Positions 46,898-55,263 of a stretch of 64,000 nucleotides of DNA are shown piece by piece (the stretch's first letter is position 1; every line of letters starts with the position of its first letter). The position numbers and the translations under genes are program-made. The notes under the pieces are model-generated. The model was given only the letters and a program-made list of their open reading frames with translations. It made no database searches and had not been told where the DNA came from. The stretch comes from Chitinophaga sp. SYP-B3965 (lineage in GTDB: Bacteria > Bacteroidota > Bacteroidia > Chitinophagales > Chitinophagaceae), in contig NZ_WJFD01000001.1 in assembly GCF_009647655.1 (NCBI RefSeq), positions 2,356,001 to 2,420,000 of the forward strand, in the 5' to 3' direction.

Positions 46898-48030
46898 GAA
46901 TAGCACTGCTATTACTGGTTTTTGTGGCTGCATCATGCAGGAAGGACATAGAAGTCTTCACCAATGAAGATACTTCCCTGGACTCTTCTGCGCTAAATGG
47001 CTTTGCTGGCTTTTACCTGCTGAACGAAGGTAATATGGGCAGTAATAAAAGCACGCTGGACTTTTTCAACTATGCTACCGGTGAATTTAAAAGGAACATC
47101 TATGCTGCCATTAATCCAACCGTACCCAAGGAGATGGGAGATGTAGGGAACGACATCGCTATCTATGGCAACAGGCTTTATGCAGTGATCAATGCTTCCA
47201 ATAAAGTAGAAGTGATGGATGCAAGAACTGCGCGGAGGATCGGGCAGATTGAGATCCCTAATTGCCGTTATATAAAGTTCGATAAAGGATTTGCCTATAT
47301 CACTTCTTACGCAGGCCCTATTGAAATCAATCCAAATTATGCGCAAAAAGGTTATGTAGCCAAAGTAGATACCGCCACGCTTGCAGTAGTGAACAAATGT
47401 ATTGTGGGTTACCAGCCGGATGGCCTTGAAATAACCAATGGCAAGATCTACGTAGCTAACTCAGGAGGTTATATGGGCGCGGGCAGTACGGAGAAGTATG
47501 AGAGAACTGTTTCGGTAATTGACCTGGCTACTTTTAAAGAGGATAAACGGATAGATGTGGCGTATAACCTTCACCACATAAAGGCCGATCAACGTGGTGA
47601 TCTTTGGGTAACATCCAGGGGTGATTACAAACAGCTTCCTTCCAGGCTCTATTTTATAGACAAAACCCAGCAGAAAGTAACCGATACTTTACCTATTGCT
47701 GTGAGTAATTATTTCCTGGACGGAGACTCCCTCTATGTATACAGTACAGAGTGGAGTTATGTCACTTATTCCAATGTTATTACCTATGGCATTGTTAATA
47801 CCCGTACGCATGCTGTGGTTACCCGTGCATTTATTACGGATGGAACGGATAAAGAGATAGAAATCCCTTATGGAATTATGGTAAACCCCGTTACGAAAGA
47901 GATCTATGTTACTGATGCCGGTAACTATGTTTCCCCCGGAATATTATACTGTTTTACAAAGGAAGGTAAAAAGAAATGGAGTGTTCGTACCGGTGATATA
48001 CCTGCCCATTTTGCCTTATTGCCTAAATGA
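46894..48030 (+). CDS. BtuG-like surface beta-propeller lipoprotein, B12 capture
   Basis: A 378-residue lipoprotein (lipobox AASC at residues 12-15) whose mature part is a YncE/DUF5074-type seven-bladed propeller. Recurrent blade motifs include FYLLNEGNMGSNKSTLDFF, GNDIAIYGNRLYAVINASNK, PDGLEITNGKIYVANSGG and GIMVNPVTKEIYVTDAGNY. In Bacteroides, BtuG of this type binds B12 with very high affinity on the cell surface and hands it to BtuB. The 4-bp overlap with btuB supports a stoichiometric complex. It is orthologous in context; binding is inferred. Confidence 0.85.
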   Translation: MRIALLLLVFVAASCRKDIEVFTNEDTSLDSSALNGFAGFYLLNEGNMGSNKSTLDFFNYATGEFKRNIYAAINPTVPKEMGDVGNDIAIYGNRLYAVINASNKVEVMDARTARRIGQIEIPNCRYIKFDKGFAYITSYAGPIEINPNYAQKGYVAKVDTATLAVVNKCIVGYQPDGLEITNGKIYVANSGGYMGAGSTEKYERTVSVIDLATFKEDKRIDVAYNLHHIKADQRGDLWVTSRGDYKQLPSRLYFIDKTQQKVTDTLPIAVSNYFLDGDSLYVYSTEWSYVTYSNVITYGIVNTRTHAVVTRAFITDGTDKEIEIPYGIMVNPVTKEIYVTDAGNYVSPGILYCFTKEGKKKWSVRTGDIPAHFALLPK

Positions 48031-49511
48031 TAAAAAAATATATGAAAAGAATCGTTTTTCTACAACTACTGTCAGCCGTTATTTTCCTTACCTCCTCCTG
48101 CAGGAAAGAGCAATATCAGGCCCCCAGTATTTCCGGGGTGGGTTCAGATACGATCGTACTGAACATTGGTGATAAAATGGTGCTGGCACCCAGCATCACC
48201 AACACTAAAGGTAACGGTTATACATGGCTGGTGAATAAAAAGGAAGTTGCCACTGGTCAGCTCAATTATACTTTTGAGGCTAAAGAGTCCGGGAATTTCG
48301 AAGTTACTTTTAAAGTGAATAATAAAGGCGGCACGGATGAGCAGTCTTTTAAAATAGAGGTAGAAAAGGTTATTGCTATATCGATAGCTGATCAGCTCAC
48401 CGTTCCCATGTGTGATGTAATTGATATTGCGCCCACAGTTACCGGACCTGATCGTGCTGATTACGAGTACCAGTGGTCTATTGGAGATTCAGTGATCGGG
48501 AAAACCCGCAACCTTAGCTTTATCTCCCCTTCCGCCGGTACCTATGCGCTTACGCTTCGTGCTACCGCTGGTAAACAGACCACCACATCCACCCGCAACA
48601 TTACGGTGAGTACGGCACAGTATGTACAAAATGCTTATACGGTATTGGAATATGCTCCTGCCCCGGGCAAATTGCATAACTGGGCTATTATAGGAAACAG
48701 GATATTGTGGGATCTGGGTTATGAGTATCCGCTTCCTTACAATGATTTTTTAGCCAAAGCAACAGAGAAAAGGAAAACGGACGTTAGTACTTCTCTTTTT
48801 GTAGGTTCCTGGGGCGGATATGCAACGTTTAAGTTTGATCATACTGTTGTCAATGTTCCCGGCAAACCCGATCTGGAGCTGACCGCTTTTTTCTCCAACC
48901 GTGATCTGCCGGCTGTTTATGTAGCCTATGACTTTAACAAAAATGGCAAACCGGACGATAATGAGTGGTATGAAACTAAAAATGCAGATTTTGGATTAGA
49001 AGATACACTGCATTATGAAATGACCTTTACGTACAATAAAACGGAAACGGATACCAGAAGAGTATATACCTACTACAACTGGACAGATAACAAAACCCCG
49101 CCTGTACAGGGCGAGATCCTGACCAACAAAACCTTCAGCAGTGCTACCGTTATGGGGAAACTCTCTACCAGAGGTTTCTTTCCCGGTTACTATATGGATA
49201 TCAATACGAAACAGATGGTCTTACTGGATGGATGGAAGAGTTCATTCTCCCGTAAAGGAAAACGCATGACAAAGGACCTCACCGGCGCCGTTTCGTTTTC
49301 ACAGAAGCTGAATATCGATATCGATATGGCGGTGAATGATAAAGGAGAACCTGTTCAATTGCCGGGGATCAATTTTGTGAAGGTCAGAAAAGCGATCTAC
49401 GTTATTCAACAGGATTTTATCAGCAATGGTGGCAAAATGACGGATTTCAACATGGATGAAGAGCGCATGTTACAGGTGGGTGCTATACTGGACAAACATC
49501 TTATCAAATAA
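48027..49511 (+). CDS. PKD-domain surface lipoprotein of the B12 operon, copy 1
   Basis: A 494-residue lipoprotein (lipobox TSSC, residues about 21-25). Two PKD/Ig-like domains (about 40-125 and 130-200) are followed by a C-terminal domain of about 290 residues with GSWGGYATFKFDHTVVNVPG and a calcium-loop-like DFNKNGKPDDNEWYE. It shares this C-terminal domain with the lipoprotein at 50537. The start overlaps the previous stop (ATGA); an ATG at 48042 is an alternative. It is likely a second surface B12-binding or glycan-like docking protein, possibly equivalent to the B12-binding lipoproteins of Bacteroides B12 loci; this is inference. Confidence 0.8.
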   Translation: MIKKYMKRIVFLQLLSAVIFLTSSCRKEQYQAPSISGVGSDTIVLNIGDKMVLAPSITNTKGNGYTWLVNKKEVATGQLNYTFEAKESGNFEVTFKVNNKGGTDEQSFKIEVEKVIAISIADQLTVPMCDVIDIAPTVTGPDRADYEYQWSIGDSVIGKTRNLSFISPSAGTYALTLRATAGKQTTTSTRNITVSTAQYVQNAYTVLEYAPAPGKLHNWAIIGNRILWDLGYEYPLPYNDFLAKATEKRKTDVSTSLFVGSWGGYATFKFDHTVVNVPGKPDLELTAFFSNRDLPAVYVAYDFNKNGKPDDNEWYETKNADFGLEDTLHYEMTFTYNKTETDTRRVYTYYNWTDNKTPPVQGEILTNKTFSSATVMGKLSTRGFFPGYYMDINTKQMVLLDGWKSSFSRKGKRMTKDLTGAVSFSQKLNIDIDMAVNDKGEPVQLPGINFVKVRKAIYVIQQDFISNGGKMTDFNMDEERMLQVGAILDKHLIK

Positions 49512-49525
49512 AAAAAGCCGGGCAA
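49511..49525 (+). repeat. Left arm of a 15-bp perfect inverted repeat flanking the DUF4465 gene
   Basis: AAAAAAGCCGGGCAA, exact reverse complement of 50499-50513. It begins on the last base of the copy-1 PKD gene's stop codon. It can also fold locally as CGGG-CAA-CCCG (49519-49529), so two structures compete. Confidence 0.75.
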
Positions 49526-49557
49526 CCCGAATTTATATACCATCTAAAAACAGATTT

Positions 49558-50493
49558 ATGAAAGTAACCCTTTTTAACAAAACGCTCATAGCAGCGATTA
49601 CTTGTCTTGTTGCAGTTACATCCTGCTCCAAGCAAAACGATTTGTTGGACCCGATTTCACAGCAAGAAACCCTGAAGAACGAGCAAAGTACCCTGAAAAA
49701 ACTGACAACCTTCTATACCATCGATTTTGAAGGTATAGGGAGCAGCTATATGGCTGGTAATACTTCCTATGGAGACAATGCCTATTCTTCCTGGGGCGGC
49801 ACCCAAATTGCGCCCTACGTACATTCACCCAGCAATTTGAGGTTTGCCGTTAAAGGTGCCGGCGGAGGCACTCCTGTTGAATTTTGGGACGGAGGATTTG
49901 TTGTTTCCAACTGGAACTACAAATCAAATATTTCCGGAACATCCGGCGATTGGTGGTACTCGTACCTCAATCAGTGCAGTGTTTATTCCGGCACGCATGG
50001 TGCTAATAACGGAGGCTCCGGCGGCAGCAGCAATTTTGCAGTTATGTTTGGTTACGTAGATGCCGCTAACTCATCTTTTGCTACCCGCCCCACACTGAAT
50101 TTCACATCTGGCAGCAGCGGCATCATAGAGGGCATGGAAATATGTCTCTCCTCTTATACCTACGGGGTGATCATGAACGGTAATACATTTGGTTCCGGTA
50201 CAGCAACACCGCTTTCAAATATAGCCGGAGGAACAGGTTATCTCAAATTACAGGCATATGGTTTTAATGGTGCTTCAGCCACCAATGGTGGTGCCCCCGT
50301 TGAAATCTATGTGGCCAGGTATAATAACTTCCTGCCTGTTGCAGGCCCTTTAACCAGCTGGACTTATTTCGACCTGTCTGCCTTAGGTAATGTTACCCGT
50401 GTTGAGTTCAACTTTGTTGGTAACGATACAGGTAGTTTCGGGCTGAATACGCCTGCCTATATCTGCATGGACAATGTTGAGGTAACCCAGTAA
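49558..50493 (+). CDS. DUF4465-domain lipoprotein of the B12 operon
   Basis: 311 residues from the ATG at 49558; the upstream in-frame start at 49456 lies inside the previous gene and gives no signal peptide. The signal sequence ends with a lipobox (AVTSC, residues 15-19). The mature protein is a DUF4465 beta-sandwich (YTIDFEGIGSSYMAGNTSYG; SSWGGTQIAPY; SNFAVMFGY; TWTYFDLSALGNV-like end), rich in Gly, Ser and Tyr. The family is often found near btuB/btuG in Bacteroidota and is of unknown function. It is bracketed by the 15-bp inverted repeat. Confidence 0.82.
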   Translation: MKVTLFNKTLIAAITCLVAVTSCSKQNDLLDPISQQETLKNEQSTLKKLTTFYTIDFEGIGSSYMAGNTSYGDNAYSSWGGTQIAPYVHSPSNLRFAVKGAGGGTPVEFWDGGFVVSNWNYKSNISGTSGDWWYSYLNQCSVYSGTHGANNGGSGGSSNFAVMFGYVDAANSSFATRPTLNFTSGSSGIIEGMEICLSSYTYGVIMNGNTFGSGTATPLSNIAGGTGYLKLQAYGFNGASATNGGAPVEIYVARYNNFLPVAGPLTSWTYFDLSALGNVTRVEFNFVGNDTGSFGLNTPAYICMDNVEVTQ

Positions 50494-50498
50494 TAGTA

Positions 50499-50513
50499 TT
50501 GCCCGGCTTTTTT
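50499..50513 (+). repeat. Right arm of the 15-bp perfect inverted repeat
   Basis: TTGCCCGGCTTTTTT, exact reverse complement of 49511-49525. It looks like the 3' half of a terminator stem with its T run, but its pairing partner lies on the far side of the DUF4465 gene. Confidence 0.75.
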
Positions 50514-50536
50514 AATAATATAATTAATTCGATAAA

Positions 50537-52060
50537 ATGAACAATCAATACAGACTTCTGGCTTTTCTAAGCTGCATTTCACTTTTAATAACCAGCTGCG
50601 GAAAAAAAGATGCTGAACTTGCAGCACCTGCACCGGTTATAGCTGGTCTTGAATCAGAGTATTATGTGGTGGTAAAAGAGAACATCGTACTTGTTCCTGC
50701 CGTTGAAAACAGCGTAGATTCCCTTGTATGGGTAGTGAATGGGCAAAGGGTAGCAAATGCCCTGCAGTATACTTTTCAGGCGCCTGCTGATCCTGGAAAC
50801 TACAGCCTGATCCTCAGGGCTTACAATGCCGGTAACATTGTGCAAAAAGTTGTACAAATAACTACCGGGCGTTACTTAAACTGGCAAACAAGCGCCAATA
50901 AGATCCTGGTAATTGAGGCCTCTTCCAAATTTGCGAATAAGACTGATCTGAAATGGGAAATATTGTCCGCTCCGTCTGAACGTTACAGGCTGGCTGATAC
51001 CACCAATTCTAAAAAGGCACTATTCACTACTGTGGACAGGGGCACTTACAAACTGAAAATTTCTTCCGGCGATCTGATAGATACACTGCTTATAACGGTG
51101 AAGCAATCAGATAAGATACTATCTCCTTTTATAGCAAAGGTGTTCGATTATCTGCCTGCTCCTGGTCAGTTTGTAAACGAACTGCCAAAATATAACGCAG
51201 GTGATACCTACGAAACGATGATGGGTAAAGTAAACAAAGAACTGGTGGGAGGAGATGCTAATACCATCACATTAGGTGGCTGGGGTGGTTATGTAGTGGT
51301 AGGGTTTGACCATACTATTGTAAATGTACCCGGCCTGCGCGATTTCCGGATCCATGGAAATGCATTCGGCGCCAATGCCAATCCCCGTCCAAATGCACCA
51401 TTCGGTGGAAGCTGTGAACCTGGCGTTGTGATGGTGGCGTACGACAAAAATAAAAACGGCAAACCTGATGAAGATGAGTGGTATGAAATAAAGGGCAGCG
51501 GCAATTTTTCTGCTGAAAGTGAGCCCTGGTATGCCGCAGCTGTTACTGCTAAAAATGACGTGCGCACTTTCCGCACTTACGAAATGACTTACAATCGTCC
51601 TGCAACGGAAACACCGGATGCTACTCCCCCTACGGGCATCAGCATCAGTAATTATATCCGCTGGACGGATAACCAGGGACAGCAGGGTTACAAAGTAAAA
51701 AATACGTTCCATGCACAGAGTTATTATCCTGCATGGGTGAAAGATGAAAAGATCATTTACAAAGGCATCCGCCTCGCCCGCAATGGTATAGAAGAAAGCG
51801 GGCAAGGTAGTTACTATGTGCTGTATGCATTCAAATACGGATATACAGACAACTATCCTAATCCGCATGACAACTCCGGTATTGATATTGACTGGGCCAT
51901 TGACAAAAACGGCAATAAAGTAGTGCTGCCAGGTATTGACTTTGTAAAAGTATACAATGGTGTAGACCAGGAAAACGGCTGGCTGGGAGAATCATCTACC
52001 GAGATCTCACGTGGGGAAGACCTGCACTTGTTAGGCACTAAAATCGAAACAATAAAATAG
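50537..52060 (+). CDS. PKD-domain surface lipoprotein of the B12 operon, copy 2
   Basis: A 507-residue lipoprotein (lipobox ITSC near residue 17). PKD/Ig-like domains (about 30-110 and 115-195) precede a C-terminal domain with GGWGGYVVVGFDHTIVNVPG and AYDKNKNGKPDEDEWYEIKG, plainly homologous to copy 1 (48027-49511). The two are separated by the DUF4465 gene. The duplicated gene may bind different corrinoids or different surface partners. It starts 23 bp after the right arm of the inverted repeat. Confidence 0.8.
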   Translation: MNNQYRLLAFLSCISLLITSCGKKDAELAAPAPVIAGLESEYYVVVKENIVLVPAVENSVDSLVWVVNGQRVANALQYTFQAPADPGNYSLILRAYNAGNIVQKVVQITTGRYLNWQTSANKILVIEASSKFANKTDLKWEILSAPSERYRLADTTNSKKALFTTVDRGTYKLKISSGDLIDTLLITVKQSDKILSPFIAKVFDYLPAPGQFVNELPKYNAGDTYETMMGKVNKELVGGDANTITLGGWGGYVVVGFDHTIVNVPGLRDFRIHGNAFGANANPRPNAPFGGSCEPGVVMVAYDKNKNGKPDEDEWYEIKGSGNFSAESEPWYAAAVTAKNDVRTFRTYEMTYNRPATETPDATPPTGISISNYIRWTDNQGQQGYKVKNTFHAQSYYPAWVKDEKIIYKGIRLARNGIEESGQGSYYVLYAFKYGYTDNYPNPHDNSGIDIDWAIDKNGNKVVLPGIDFVKVYNGVDQENGWLGESSTEISRGEDLHLLGTKIETIK

Positions 52061-52065
52061 TAAGG

Positions 52066-53415
52066 ATGAAAAAGAGTTATTTGGCATTTGGGGCGTTCAT
52101 CGCCATCGTGGCAGTATCGTGTTCTAAAAAAGATGCAACAGAGCCGCTGCAGGCTCCTGAGGCAGGCATCGTGAATGTGCTTTCTCAAAACACCGTAGCA
52201 CAGGAAGATACCTTAATTTTCAAAGTGAAGGCCACTCCCGGTAGTACTTTTGCATGGTCGGTAGACAACAAAGACGCAGCAGTTAAAGACTCTATCTTTA
52301 AATTTGCCTCTCAGGACCTGGGTGAACATACGATTGCTGTAACGGCTTCCAGGAATGGTGTAACAGCCTCTTCCCAGGCAAGCGTTACGGTATATGGAAA
52401 ATACAAATTCGGCACATTTGTGCTGAATGAAGGGAACATGACATCGGAGAACGGCAGCCTGACCTTCATCAGCCCCCAGGGCGTAGTGACCGATAGCGCC
52501 TATTCTAAAGCGAATAGTACAGACCTTGGAAATGTGGCACAGGACCTATACATCCACAATAAGAAGATCTACATCATTTCTCAAAACGGTAAAAAGAACG
52601 CCGTAGGAAATTCATTTGCGAATGACGGCCTGCTGGTAGTAGCCAATGCAGAAACGCTTAAAAAAGAAGCCGCTTATAATGATGAGCTGGCCACACTTAG
52701 CTGGCCTACGCACGTAGCAGTGCTCAATGAGGAAAATGTGATCATCCGCGATAACAGTGGTTTATACCGATTCAACACTACCACCAAAGCACTCACGTTC
52801 ATCAAGGGCTCCAGATCTGCTGCGAAGCTCACGATGGCTGTTTCAAATAATAAATTATTTGCTGCCGCCGGTACAAAAGTATATGTGATTGAGCCTAATA
52901 AGGATACACTCACCTATGGTCTGGATATGAAAGCGGCTGTTAGTGGTGTGGTAAGGGCCAGTGACGGTAATATCTGGATCTCCACTACCGGCTCTCCTTC
53001 TAAAATTTCCAAGATCAATTACAGGGATTATTCTGTAATAAAAGCCAACGACATCACCACAGGTAGCGTGAGTGCTGGTTTTGGGGCTACTCCGGGCATT
53101 ACCGCAAAAGGTGACACGCTTTATTTCAGTGGCGCCGGCACCAAAATATACCGGCATGTTTTCAGTATGAACTCCACGGAGTTTATGGTGGATGCTAAAA
53201 CAATGGTGGAAAACGCGGGTATAGTGTACAACAATATAGCCGTGCACCCGCTTACAGGTGAAGTTTACCTGAATACGATCAAAGCCTACGGTCTGGACTA
53301 TCTGATCAATAGTATCAGTGTGTTTAACTTTAGTAACGGCACTAAGCTAAGTGCCAACTATAAGAACTATACTAATTTCCCTGCAGGTATTTTCTTTACC
53401 TGGAATTATAATTAA
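52066..53415 (+). CDS. Second BtuG-like propeller lipoprotein with N-terminal PKD domain
   Basis: A 449-residue lipoprotein (lipobox VAVSC, residues about 15-19). It has an N-terminal PKD/Ig-like domain (about 30-110) and then a DUF5074-type propeller (FGTFVLNEGNMTSENGSLTF; GNVAQDLYIHNKKIYIISQN; GVVRASDGNIWISTTG; NIAVHPLTGEVYLNT). This is the same fold and motifs as the BtuG-like protein at 46894, but with the added PKD module. It starts 5 bp after copy 2. It probably supplies a second high-affinity corrinoid-capture protein. Confidence 0.82.
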   Translation: MKKSYLAFGAFIAIVAVSCSKKDATEPLQAPEAGIVNVLSQNTVAQEDTLIFKVKATPGSTFAWSVDNKDAAVKDSIFKFASQDLGEHTIAVTASRNGVTASSQASVTVYGKYKFGTFVLNEGNMTSENGSLTFISPQGVVTDSAYSKANSTDLGNVAQDLYIHNKKIYIISQNGKKNAVGNSFANDGLLVVANAETLKKEAAYNDELATLSWPTHVAVLNEENVIIRDNSGLYRFNTTTKALTFIKGSRSAAKLTMAVSNNKLFAAAGTKVYVIEPNKDTLTYGLDMKAAVSGVVRASDGNIWISTTGSPSKISKINYRDYSVIKANDITTGSVSAGFGATPGITAKGDTLYFSGAGTKIYRHVFSMNSTEFMVDAKTMVENAGIVYNNIAVHPLTGEVYLNTIKAYGLDYLINSISVFNFSNGTKLSANYKNYTNFPAGIFFTWNYN

Positions 53416-53435
53416 AAGAACTGTTATTTAGAGAT

Positions 53436-53467
53436 AAGAGCCCCCGGAATCAACCGGGGGCTTTTAA
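53436..53467 (+). terminator. Terminator of the B12 operon
   Basis: GCCCCCGG / CCGGGGGC stem, 6-base AATCAA loop and a TTTTAAATT tail, 20 bp after the last gene's stop codon. Confidence 0.9.
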
Positions 53468-53523
53468 ATTCCGGAAATTCCCACATTTATTTATTTAAAT
53501 TGCTGTAGTAAAAATACCATGTT

Positions 53524-54078
53524 GTGAATACTATAGCTGCTTTGAAACAAGGTAATCTTTTGGTATTTAATGAATTATATTATTCCTGGCACCAAAAGAT
53601 CTACCATTTTATTCTTCGGAAAACAAAGTCTTCTTTCATTGCAGAGGAGGTGACACAACTTACTTTCATCAAATTCTGGAACTACCGGGAAAGTCTTGCA
53701 GACAACCTCGATGTACAACTACAACTGTTTCGGATCTCCCGTACCACCCTGATCGATTTCTTACGCAAGGAAAGCATCTATAAAGAAAAGGTGATCCACA
53801 TTATAGACCGGTATACGCTGCCATCGGAAGACCTCTGGGGTAAACTGGCGGAAAAGGAATTACAGCATAAACTTGCCCATGCGCTGGAAGAAATGCCCCC
53901 CATGCGCCGCAAGGTGTTTGAAATGAGCCGCTTTAAAGGCATGAGTCATCAACAGATCGCACATGAGCTTTCCTTATCGTCCAGAACAGTAGAAGCACAT
54001 ATTTTCCAGGCCATCAAGCAGATAAAACATTATTTCGGCATGCTCCTCCCCCTCCTGGCCTGGCTTTTCCCATTCTGA
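53524..54078 (+). CDS. ECF RNA polymerase sigma-70 factor
   Basis: A 184-residue sigma factor. Region 2 is LLVFNELYYSWHQKIYHFIL and EEVTQLTFIKFWNYRE; region 4 is MPPMRRKVFEMSRFKGMSHQQI with the HTH LSLSSRTVEAHIFQAI. It has the hydrophobic C-terminal tail GMLLPLLAWLFPF. The start is GTG at 53524: the in-frame stop at 53509-53511 leaves no other option. It begins right after the B12 terminator and leads a sigma-fecR-susC-susD-GH74 unit. Confidence 0.9.
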   Translation: MNTIAALKQGNLLVFNELYYSWHQKIYHFILRKTKSSFIAEEVTQLTFIKFWNYRESLADNLDVQLQLFRISRTTLIDFLRKESIYKEKVIHIIDRYTLPSEDLWGKLAEKELQHKLAHALEEMPPMRRKVFEMSRFKGMSHQQIAHELSLSSRTVEAHIFQAIKQIKHYFGMLLPLLAWLFPF

Positions 54079-54150
54079 AAATATTTTTTTGTTTCGACTA
54101 AGTAGTCTGCCTCTCACAAACGTATTACTTATCTATCAGCCGTATACAAC

Positions 54151-55176
54151 ATGATAAACGATGAATTACTGACACGGTTCTTTAACGATCAATGCACGCC
54201 CGAAGAAGCCCGTGAGGTAGCCACATACCTGCAGGAACATCCGGAAGTGCTGGAGAAATATTTGCCGGAAGAAGAATTTTTCCAGTTACAGGAGAAGGAC
54301 AGTCTTCCGAAAACTGTTTCCCAACAATGGCTGAAAAATATTCACCGGCAAACCGTATCAGCCAATAGCCGCAACAAATGGGTTAAACGGCTGTCCATTG
54401 CCGCAGTAACTGCCGGCGTGCTGATCGGAGGAACCCTATTACTGGTTGATAAGAAAGCGGCAACGGTTACCAGTGAAACAGTGATCACCATTCCGGCGGA
54501 ACAACAGGAAAGGAAAGAAAACACCGGCAGCAAAACCATGGTCATTGCATTACCGGATGGTTCTGTAGCACAGCTGCAACCGGCTGCCGGCATCGTATAT
54601 AATAAACAGTTCAGAGAAAACAGGACCATATACCTGACAGGAGAAGCGGATTTTACCGTAACAGCCGATCAATTACACCCTTTTGTTGTTTATAGCAGCG
54701 AATTATCAACCACGGTTCTGGGCACCTTTTTCCATGTGAAGGCTATTCCCGGGGAAGACATGATCACCGTACGACTGAATACCGGTAAAGTATTGGTACA
54801 GGGCATCACGGATAAAAAGACAGTGCTCACACCTGGCAAAGAGCTTCGTTATTACCGCAAAACCGGGAAAACCATCGTAGCCAATTTCAATACTATGGGT
54901 ACGGATGTACTGGTAAAAGCAGGAAACAACGGAGACAGTCATGCTAAGCCCGACTGGTATAAGTTTAACAATCAACCAATGGCGCAGGTACTCAATCAGC
55001 TGAGCAACTATTACGGTGTAGCCATCTATTATTATCCATCAGACGTGACGGAGATCTATTTTGATGGCAAGTTCGAAAAGACAGATTCACTGGAGAAGAT
55101 CCTGACGGACTTAACACTTCCCAATAATCTGAAGCTTATCCGAAACGACAGCGGATTCATTATTAAGAAGAAATAA
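54151..55176 (+). CDS. FecR-family anti-sigma factor (DUF4974 C-terminal domain)
   Basis: A 341-residue regulator with an N-terminal sigma-binding helix bundle (LLTRFFNDQCTPEEAREVATYL), a TM helix about 79-98 (LSIAAVTAGVLIGGTLLLV), a FecR domain (IALPDGSVAQLQPAAGIVYN) and DUF4974. It is 72 bp after the sigma gene and 87 bp before susC. The susC that follows has no STN domain, so the usual signal donor is missing from this locus. Confidence 0.9.
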   Translation: MINDELLTRFFNDQCTPEEAREVATYLQEHPEVLEKYLPEEEFFQLQEKDSLPKTVSQQWLKNIHRQTVSANSRNKWVKRLSIAAVTAGVLIGGTLLLVDKKAATVTSETVITIPAEQQERKENTGSKTMVIALPDGSVAQLQPAAGIVYNKQFRENRTIYLTGEADFTVTADQLHPFVVYSSELSTTVLGTFFHVKAIPGEDMITVRLNTGKVLVQGITDKKTVLTPGKELRYYRKTGKTIVANFNTMGTDVLVKAGNNGDSHAKPDWYKFNNQPMAQVLNQLSNYYGVAIYYYPSDVTEIYFDGKFEKTDSLEKILTDLTLPNNLKLIRNDSGFIIKKK

Positions 55177-55211
55177 TTTTCCATACTATATCGCTCTATT
55201 CCTTAAAAGGC

Positions 55212-55225
55212 GCAAAGGCGCCGGG
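55212..55225 (+). other. Hairpin in the fecR-susC spacer
   Basis: GGCGC-AAAG-GCGCC, a short GC-rich stem-loop about 40 bp before the susC ATG, with no T tract. It is the same kind of element, in the same place, as the hairpin at 12448-12463. Confidence 0.35.
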
Positions 55226-55263
55226 GGCTTGCTATGCCCTGCATTAAAAAATAAATTTCAGTT

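Noticed and set aside
51272-51868. A 198-residue minus-strand frame inside the second PKD lipoprotein gene
   Set aside because: It is antisense to a gene with a lipobox, a paralogue in the same operon and tight spacing; the antisense product has no domain features.
46894-53415. The two BtuG-like genes as a recent tandem duplication
   Set aside because: They share fold motifs but differ widely in sequence, only one has a PKD domain, and they lie about 4 kb apart with other genes between.
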